Positions 30,186 to 35,349 of a DNA stretch of 35,349 bases are shown one piece after another. The stretch comes from a bacterium (GTDB taxonomy: Bacteria; Patescibacteriota; Microgenomatia; JAMCZE01). The notes beneath the pieces are model-generated. The model saw nothing but the letters and a program-made list of their open reading frames with translations, did no database searches and was not told where the DNA came from. The position numbers and the translations under genes were made by a program. Each line of letters starts with the position of its first letter. The first letter of the stretch is position 1. Where the stretch lies: positions 1-35,349 of the forward strand of contig JAKBJL010000006.1 of the NCBI GenBank assembly GCA_021836035.1, in the 5' to 3' direction.

Positions 30186-31371
30186 CCCTTTTAAAGATAC
30201 AAATATTTCTTTTGACCCTTGCCTGGGGACGACCGTAAATATATGGTCCTTGGGCCAAACTATAGCCCATAGGAACGACTTTGTCAATAACAATTTTCAC
30301 GAGACTGTCATCCACCATTTCGCAACCGCCCCGGGATAAAACAAAACTCGGCAAAGCTATGGCCACACAGCCTATAGGAGTAAGAGCCTGACGCCAATCG
30401 GCAAAACAATCCAAATATAATTTTTCCAGCCGGGACTTAATTTCCCCCGGGTCCCCTCTGCCCGGCTGATTCGGTCCTAAATCCGGCTCCGTCACCAGGC
30501 AATCTACAGCTCCGATCCCTATCTCTTTTTTTAAATTTCTGGCGTCGCCGGCGGTTATTTGAAATTCATCCGGCGAAATCTGATAAACCCCGGCCAGCCA
30601 TTGCAGGTTTTTTCGGCAGCGCGCCACCTGCTCCGGATCCAGATCGACACCGAATACCCGGCAACCGCAAAGCAAAGCTTCCGCCAGAATCGTGCCCGTA
30701 CCGCAAAAGGGGTCGGCAAACAGATACTTGCCGGTTGGTTTCTTGCTCATCTGGCCTAAGCCCAAATTGACCATCATCCGGGCCACTTTCGGCGGCAACA
30801 TCCCGATATGCCCCTGGGCGGCAGGTCTTTCGTAATCCCGTTTTCCCCAGGCAGCATAATCCTGAACTGCCGTCGTTAAACCTATAGTCAACCGGCCCTC
30901 ACTGCTAAAAACAATTACCTCGGCAAGATTCTGGGTGGTAACCACTACGCTGGAAATTTCCTTTTTACCCGGAGCCGGCAAAAAAAAGCGGGAAGCCTTT
31001 CCTGATTTGGCCAGGCTTTCTTTTAATATTTTAAGGGGGAGCAGGGGTTTGGTACCGTACCAGCTAATTCCGAAAGTAAGTTTTTTTGATTCAGCGGAAA
31101 ATTGGGAAGAGAACAAATCTAAAATTGCCTCTTCCAGCCGCTTTCGTTCAACTTGGGAAATAACCCGGGCAATTTTTACCGTTCCCCCTAAAGCCCTGAT
31201 CAAGATTAACGGTGCGTCTTTTTCCTGGAAATTATCCCCTAAAGAAACCTGCCAAACGTGATCGTTATAAGAAATCTCTCGGTAAACGATATTTAAACGC
31301 CGCAGAACTGCCTTTGCCTCGTAAAGCGCAAGCTCCGGAGTATTTCCGAAGATAAAAAGTAACTCAGACAC
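30181..31371 (-). CDS. Trm11/TrmG10-like RNA methyltransferase
   Basis: 396 residues. The N-terminal half (about 1-180) is a THUMP-like/ferredoxin-like RNA-binding region. The C-terminal half is a Rossmann methyltransferase of the UPF0020/Trm11 type, with the SAM motif FADPFCGTGTILAEALLCG (about 219-237) and VFGVDLDPEQVARCRKN. The catalytic position is TEPDLGPN, where classic Trm11/TrmG10 enzymes have DPPYG; TEPxLG variants occur in related bacterial proteins as far as I recall. The likely substrate is a guanosine in tRNA, but this is inferred. It overlaps rplU by 8 bases and ends 9 bases before rpmA, so it sits between the two ribosomal genes in one transcription unit. Confidence 0.85.
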   Translation of the reverse strand: MSELLFIFGNTPELALYEAKAVLRRLNIVYREISYNDHVWQVSLGDNFQEKDAPLILIRALGGTVKIARVISQVERKRLEEAILDLFSSQFSAESKKLTFGISWYGTKPLLPLKILKESLAKSGKASRFFLPAPGKKEISSVVVTTQNLAEVIVFSSEGRLTIGLTTAVQDYAAWGKRDYERPAAQGHIGMLPPKVARMMVNLGLGQMSKKPTGKYLFADPFCGTGTILAEALLCGCRVFGVDLDPEQVARCRKNLQWLAGVYQISPDEFQITAGDARNLKKEIGIGAVDCLVTEPDLGPNQPGRGDPGEIKSRLEKLYLDCFADWRQALTPIGCVAIALPSFVLSRGGCEMVDDSLVKIVIDKVVPMGYSLAQGPYIYGRPQARVKRNICIFKRV

Positions 31372-31729
31372 CTTTTTTACGACGGGTTTTTTTCTCTTTC
31401 GAAGGGGTAGCTTTCGGAAAATTGATTTTATTTACCCGGACCTTAGTTAAATCGGCCCGAAAACCCATAGACCTTCGGTAGCGCGCTTTTGCTTTAAATT
31501 TTTGCACCCGGATTTTTTCTCCCCGCAGGTGCTCCAAAACTTCCAGCTGTACACCCGCTCCGGCAACCAGGGGATTACCGACGGTCGTGGTTTCGCCGTC
31601 AGAAATTAAAATAACCTCGGGAACAGTCAGTTTGGCTCCTTTTTCCCCGGATAAACGGTCTACTTCTAATTCCTCCCCTTCGGAGATTTTATATTGCTTA
31701 CCGGCCAGTTTGATAACCGCGTAACTCAT
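31364..31729 (-). CDS. rplU: 50S ribosomal protein L21
   Basis: 121 residues. The bL21 core is clear: YAVIKLAGKQYKISEGEELE at the N-terminus and KIRVQKFKAKARYRRSMGFR in the middle; a Lys/Arg-rich C-terminal tail (KATPSKEKKTRRKKGV) extends beyond the usual end at about residue 103. It binds 23S rRNA. TATAAT at 31739-31744 ends 9 bases before ATG 31729, with no Shine-Dalgarno, so it has its own promoter just beyond the rodA stop. Followed, with an 8-base overlap, by the RNA methyltransferase. Confidence 0.96.
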   Translation of the reverse strand: MSYAVIKLAGKQYKISEGEELEVDRLSGEKGAKLTVPEVILISDGETTTVGNPLVAGAGVQLEVLEHLRGEKIRVQKFKAKARYRRSMGFRADLTKVRVNKINFPKATPSKEKKTRRKKGV

Positions 31730-31738
31730 ACATTGTCG

Positions 31739-31744
31739 ATTATA
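31739..31744 (-). promoter_or_regulatory. -10 box of rplU
   Basis: Minus-strand TATAAT ending 9 bases before ATG 31729, in the 24-base gap after rodA. A weak TGGAAA lies 17 bases upstream, inside rodA. Confidence 0.5.
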
Positions 31745-31753
31745 CCTAAACGA

Positions 31754-32818
31754 TTATCCGATTTCCACGGCCTGTTTGGCCACATTCTCCGCAATCCCGA
31801 GAATGACCATCACCGCCAGAACCGAACTCCCGCCATAAGAAACCAGGGGCAGAGTGATGCCGGTCACCGGCAACAGGCCGATATTCATGCCGATATTAAT
31901 CACCACCTGAACGACCAGAATAAATAACAAACCGGTTAAAAGGACGGTCGCGTAACGGTCCCGGGAGTGGGAAATCAGCCATAACAAACGGTAAAATATT
32001 ACTCCGTAGGCTAACAGCAAGATCGTCACGCCGACAATCCCGAATTCTTCGGCAAAAGAAGCGAAAGCAAAATCGGTATGCCTTTCGGGGAGAAAAGCCA
32101 ATTGCGATTGCGTCCCGTGGCCCATGCCTTTACCGAAAATCATGCCGGAACCGACGGCAATTATCGATTGGATCGCATTATAAGAACTCCCCAGGGGGTC
32201 GGTATGGGGGTTGAGGAAACTTATAATCCGCTGGCGCTGGTAACCTTTCAAAACCCGATAAACCAGCGGCAGGCCAAGCGGTACCAGAAGGGCTGCCGCC
32301 AGCAAATACCACCAGGGAATTCCGGCGATAAAAATCATCGCCACAAAACTGATCAAATAAACCAGCGCGCTCCCCAAGTCCGGTTGACGCAAAATTAAAA
32401 AAGCCGGCAGAGCAACCAAAACTAAATGGATAAGCATCCGCTGCCATTTCACCGGCGGCAGGGAAACTAAAGACGCGCTGATACCGGCGACCAGAAAAGG
32501 TTTTAATAATTCACTGAACTGTAAGCGAAAACCGCCAAATTCAATCCAACGTATCGCTCCGCGGGACTCAATGCCGATAAGAAAGGTAACCAAAAGAATA
32601 ACAACGGAAATAAAGTAAATTAACGGCCAAAGGTTGGCATAAAGATGATAATCAATATTTGCAAACAAAAGTAGCACCGCCAGCCCCAGCAGAAAAAATA
32701 TCAGCTGGGCCAGAACCAGGTTGGGAGAAACACTGTTGATTACTGCTAAACTGAAAGCGGCCAAAATAATAACGCAAATAATAATCCACCAGTCGAAATT
32801 ACGGAAAAACCTGGTCAT
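31754..32818 (-). CDS. rodA: RodA, SEDS peptidoglycan glycosyltransferase
   Basis: 354 residues with about ten transmembrane helices. SEDS (shape, elongation, division, sporulation) family signatures are present: GAIRWIEFGGFRLQFSELLK (about 86-105), LRQPDLGSALVYL with the key Asp (about 147-159), LAFLPERHTDFAFASFAEEF, and the C-terminal PLVSYGGSS. RodA polymerises glycan strands from lipid II together with a class B PBP; its length fits RodA better than FtsW. ATG 32818 overlaps the ileS stop by 4 bases (ATGA), so it is coupled to ileS. No penicillin-binding partner is in view. Confidence 0.94.
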   Translation of the reverse strand: MTRFFRNFDWWIIICVIILAAFSLAVINSVSPNLVLAQLIFFLLGLAVLLLFANIDYHLYANLWPLIYFISVVILLVTFLIGIESRGAIRWIEFGGFRLQFSELLKPFLVAGISASLVSLPPVKWQRMLIHLVLVALPAFLILRQPDLGSALVYLISFVAMIFIAGIPWWYLLAAALLVPLGLPLVYRVLKGYQRQRIISFLNPHTDPLGSSYNAIQSIIAVGSGMIFGKGMGHGTQSQLAFLPERHTDFAFASFAEEFGIVGVTILLLAYGVIFYRLLWLISHSRDRYATVLLTGLLFILVVQVVINIGMNIGLLPVTGITLPLVSYGGSSVLAVMVILGIAENVAKQAVEIG

Positions 32819-35349
32819 GACGGCAGAATCCTCAATACCGGCCCTTTACGCAATTCTTTAGCTAGGGTTTCTTTTTTGATGTATTCAGTATACTCCTGCG
32901 GCCAAGAAGGCATTTCGACCAAGATAAAATCGCTTAGGCCGCAACCGGCAGTTTTTCGCGCCTCCTGAACGGAGCGCACCAGCTCCCTTGCTTCTCCTTC
33001 GGCGATTAATTCCGGAGTCAACTGCGTATCCAATTCGACAGCCAGTTCGCCTGCTCCCTTTTGGAAATTCACACTTTTAATATTCAACTCTTCCCTGATC
33101 AGTTGTGCCAATTCTTTTCCGATAGTCTTTGGTTCCGCATTTAAAACCTTTATTTCCTTTAGGGGTTGGCGGACCTTAATCCCGGCTTCCTTTCTCTTGG
33201 CGTGGCCTAATTCGCAAATTTTTCTCACGGTTTCCATCCCGCTAATTAACTTTGAGCTGTTTACCGAAAGCTTAAGATCGTTAGCGGGCCAATCAGCCAG
33301 ATGAACACTTTCCTTATTCGTCAGATTCTGATAAATTTCATCGGAAATAAAGGGTATAAAGGGTGCAAGCAATTTACTCAATGTTAGCAATACTACATAT
33401 CCTGTGTCATAAAACGAATACTTATTTTCTGAGTTGTCCGCCGCAGGACCCACCCGGTCCCTATTACGGCGGATATACCAGGTGGAAAAATCATCAACAA
33501 AACTTTCAAGAGCAATACTCGCGGTGTAAGCATCATATTTCTCCAGGCTTTCAGTAACGTTTTTAATTAATTTACTCAAAAGCGCCAGTACCCATTGATC
33601 CAGCACGTTCTGGGAATATTTTTGCCCCTTGGCCGAAGCAGGCTGCCAATTATCCAAATTGGCATAAGAAACGAAAAAGTTGTAAGCATTCCATAAGGTA
33701 AGATAGAAGCGCCGCCTGGTTTCGTCTGCGGCCTTATATCCGAAAAGTAAATTATCATACGGGTTGTGGGTCAAAAACATCCAGCGCATCACATCCACAC
33801 CGATTTTGTCCGCCCCTTCATTAAACTCAATCATATTGCCTTTGGACTTATGCATAATTTCCCCCTTCTCATCCATCAGGGAAGCAAAACCCATAATGGT
33901 CTTTGTCGGCGCTGTCTTTTCTAAAACGGCCGCCATCACAATCAGGGAGTAGAACCAATTTTTAAACTGGCCGGGGAAGGATTCGGTAATAAAATCCGCG
34001 GGATACCACTCCTGCCAATATTTACGGTTATCCCGGTAATGTAGGGTGGAAAAAGAAACAATACCGGCGTCTAACCAGGGATTACCGACGTCGGATATCC
34101 GGGAAACAACAGCGCCGCATTTCCGGCATTTTATCTTTACCTCATCGATCCAGGGCTTATGCGGGGTATGGCCTGCAAACTTTTCCCAACCGGAAACCGC
34201 CCGTTGTTTCAGTTCCTTCTCGCTGCCGATAACCTCGAAACTATGGCACTCCGGGCACTCGTAAATGGGCAAAGCCAGCCCCCAATAGCGGTTCTTTTTA
34301 GAAATTAACCAATCATGCATATTATGCAGCCAATCTAATTCCCGATCTAATCCGAAAGCCGGCAGCCAAGTAATTTTCTGGGTAACTTCCAGCAACTGTT
34401 CTCTGAGCGTTCCGGAATCCGGCTTATGGTTCCCGGTCCCGCCGGGGCGGGAGGAAGGACGGTCCATGCCGATATACCATTCGTCTGCCACTTTCCAGAC
34501 CAGTTCCGTTTTACAGCGCCAGCAGGCAGGATAACGATGGGTATAGTTTTCCACTTTCCAGGAAAATCCCTGATGTTCCATATAATCCAGAATTATTTCC
34601 GGACGTTTCTTCGCATTCTGTCCGGTTAAAAAATCCAGGCCGGGCAGATAATCCGCATTATCGGCGATCACCGGAATCATCGGTAACCCTAATTTTTGAC
34701 CCAAACGATAATCCTCTTCCCCGGCGCTAACGGCGGTATGGACCATCCCGGTTCCTTCGGTGGTCGTAATCGGCATTAAAAGCTGGTCTGTCGGAACTAC
34801 CGTATGAAAGCGGGGATTTTCCGCGGCTTTTTGCACCGCTTCCAGTTCATCAAAAGCCCCGCGGTATTTCAGGCCCACCAAATCTTTTCCTTTGACTTCT
34901 TTTTCCGTTTTTATCTCGGCATCGAAAAGCCTTTTTACGGCGTCTTTGACCATCCAGTATTTATCGCCGTTTTGCTTCACCAAAACGTAGTCATAATTTG
35001 CATCCACCGCCACGGCGATGTTAGCCGGTATTGTCCAGGGGGTGGTAGTCCAAACCAGGAGATATTCCCTCTCGCGGCCGACGAGAGGGAAACGCATATA
35101 GATGGATTTATGCGTTATTTCTTTATAATCTTCGGTGAGCATTTCGTGCTGGGAAATGGCAGTTTCGCAGCGGGGGCACCAGGGAACGGAGTCGTGGCCT
35201 TTATAGATCCAACCGCGTTCATAGCAAACTTTTAAAAACCACCATATGGTGTAATTATTTTCATCGGACATCGTGTAATAAGAGTTTTCCCAGTCCATAA
35301 AATTCCCGAGCCTTTTCGTCTGTTCCGTCTGGATCGCGGCGTATTTTAA
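32815..35349 (-). CDS. ileS: Isoleucyl-tRNA synthetase, 5' part cut by the window edge
   Basis: 845 residues are visible; the frame stays open to 35349, so the gene starts outside the window and the HIGH motif is not seen. Class I synthetase charging tRNA-Ile. Seen in order: a zinc knuckle in PWCPRCETAISQHE, the CP1 editing domain with TTPWTIPANIAVAV and EGTGMVHTAVSAGEEDY, a second CxxC pair in RYPACWRCKTELVWK, another zinc pair (YECPECHSFEV, IKCRKCGAVV), GNPWLDAGIVSFSTLHYRD, the KMSKS-type loop IMHKSKGNMIEF (MHKSK), and an anticodon-binding domain. After WYIGMD there is a Pro/Gly-rich insert (RPSSRPGGTGNHKPDSG). First gene in view of the ileS-rodA unit. Confidence 0.95.
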   Translation of the reverse strand, partial: LKYAAIQTEQTKRLGNFMDWENSYYTMSDENNYTIWWFLKVCYERGWIYKGHDSVPWCPRCETAISQHEMLTEDYKEITHKSIYMRFPLVGREREYLLVWTTTPWTIPANIAVAVDANYDYVLVKQNGDKYWMVKDAVKRLFDAEIKTEKEVKGKDLVGLKYRGAFDELEAVQKAAENPRFHTVVPTDQLLMPITTTEGTGMVHTAVSAGEEDYRLGQKLGLPMIPVIADNADYLPGLDFLTGQNAKKRPEIILDYMEHQGFSWKVENYTHRYPACWRCKTELVWKVADEWYIGMDRPSSRPGGTGNHKPDSGTLREQLLEVTQKITWLPAFGLDRELDWLHNMHDWLISKKNRYWGLALPIYECPECHSFEVIGSEKELKQRAVSGWEKFAGHTPHKPWIDEVKIKCRKCGAVVSRISDVGNPWLDAGIVSFSTLHYRDNRKYWQEWYPADFITESFPGQFKNWFYSLIVMAAVLEKTAPTKTIMGFASLMDEKGEIMHKSKGNMIEFNEGADKIGVDVMRWMFLTHNPYDNLLFGYKAADETRRRFYLTLWNAYNFFVSYANLDNWQPASAKGQKYSQNVLDQWVLALLSKLIKNVTESLEKYDAYTASIALESFVDDFSTWYIRRNRDRVGPAADNSENKYSFYDTGYVVLLTLSKLLAPFIPFISDEIYQNLTNKESVHLADWPANDLKLSVNSSKLISGMETVRKICELGHAKRKEAGIKVRQPLKEIKVLNAEPKTIGKELAQLIREELNIKSVNFQKGAGELAVELDTQLTPELIAEGEARELVRSVQEARKTAGCGLSDFILVEMPSWPQEYTEYIKKETLAKELRKGPVLRILPS

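Noticed and set aside
29000-31000. parS site near parB
   Set aside because: No palindrome close to TGTTTCACGTGAAACA was seen, and no parA gene is in the window.
1-35349. CRISPR array, insertion sequence or transposase
   Set aside because: No regularly spaced direct repeats with unique spacers, no transposase motifs and no flanking inverted repeats were seen; the only tandem repeats are the coding EGF-like units.
1-35349. Alternative code with TGA as Gly (seen in some CPR groups)
   Set aside because: Several well-identified genes end at TGA with normal family length, for example the P1 peptidase (1545-1547) and the ligase-like/GT-C ATGA overlap at 7785-7788.

Overview
This 35 kb window is a gene-dense bacterial chromosome segment using the standard bacterial code (TGA works as a stop, for example at 1545-1547). 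Compact genes, repeated 3' and 5' overlaps, short ribosomal and GTPase proteins (a 313-residue Obg) and a large set of membrane glycosyltransferases suggest a Candidate Phyla Radiation (Patescibacteria) genome, perhaps Microgenomates- or Berkelbacteria-like. This placement is an inference; there is no rRNA gene in the window to settle it.

Layout. (1) 1-4130 is AT-richer than the rest and looks like an accessory island. It has a small hypothetical gene, a P1-family (DmpA-like) peptidase with an alpha/beta hydrolase, broken or doubtful small reading frames, and a minus-strand pair of secreted proteins: a Tyr-rich one and a Cys-rich repeat protein interrupted by a frameshift at a 7-base homopolymer. 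(2) 4171-6647 is a short core block: obgE and def (divergent), tRNA-Thr(CGT) and a membrane-anchored Ig-like protein. (3) 6631-28170 is a roughly 21.5 kb surface-glycan region. It has seven GT-C-like multi-spanning membrane proteins, an O-antigen ligase/polymerase-like protein, three GT2 enzymes and one GT4 enzyme, a nucleotide-sugar epimerase and a methyltransferase. Set inside it is a DUF2130 / DUF192 / beta-propeller operon and a small putative winged-helix gene. (4) 28171-28551 is non-coding and holds tRNA-Val(CAC) and a GC-rich stretch that may be a structured RNA. (5) 28552-35349 is core: lepB converging on an ileS-rodA-rplU-(Trm11-like methyltransferase)-rpmA-parB run, with ileS cut by the window edge.

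How it works together. The GT2/GT4 enzymes, epimerase and methyltransferase would make activated or lipid-linked sugars in the cytoplasm. The GT-C proteins would transfer polyprenyl-phosphate sugars on the outer face, and the O-antigen ligase-like protein would polymerise or attach the glycan. LepB, RodA and the secreted and anchored proteins form the rest of the envelope theme.

The most general signal is regulatory. At least eleven genes that begin transcription units have a -10-like hexamer ending only 6-9 bases before the start codon and no Shine-Dalgarno sequence, often with a good -35 box 17 bases further upstream. This predicts widespread leaderless mRNAs and also decides several start codons. 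A few genes, mainly in the island, use clear Shine-Dalgarno sites instead.
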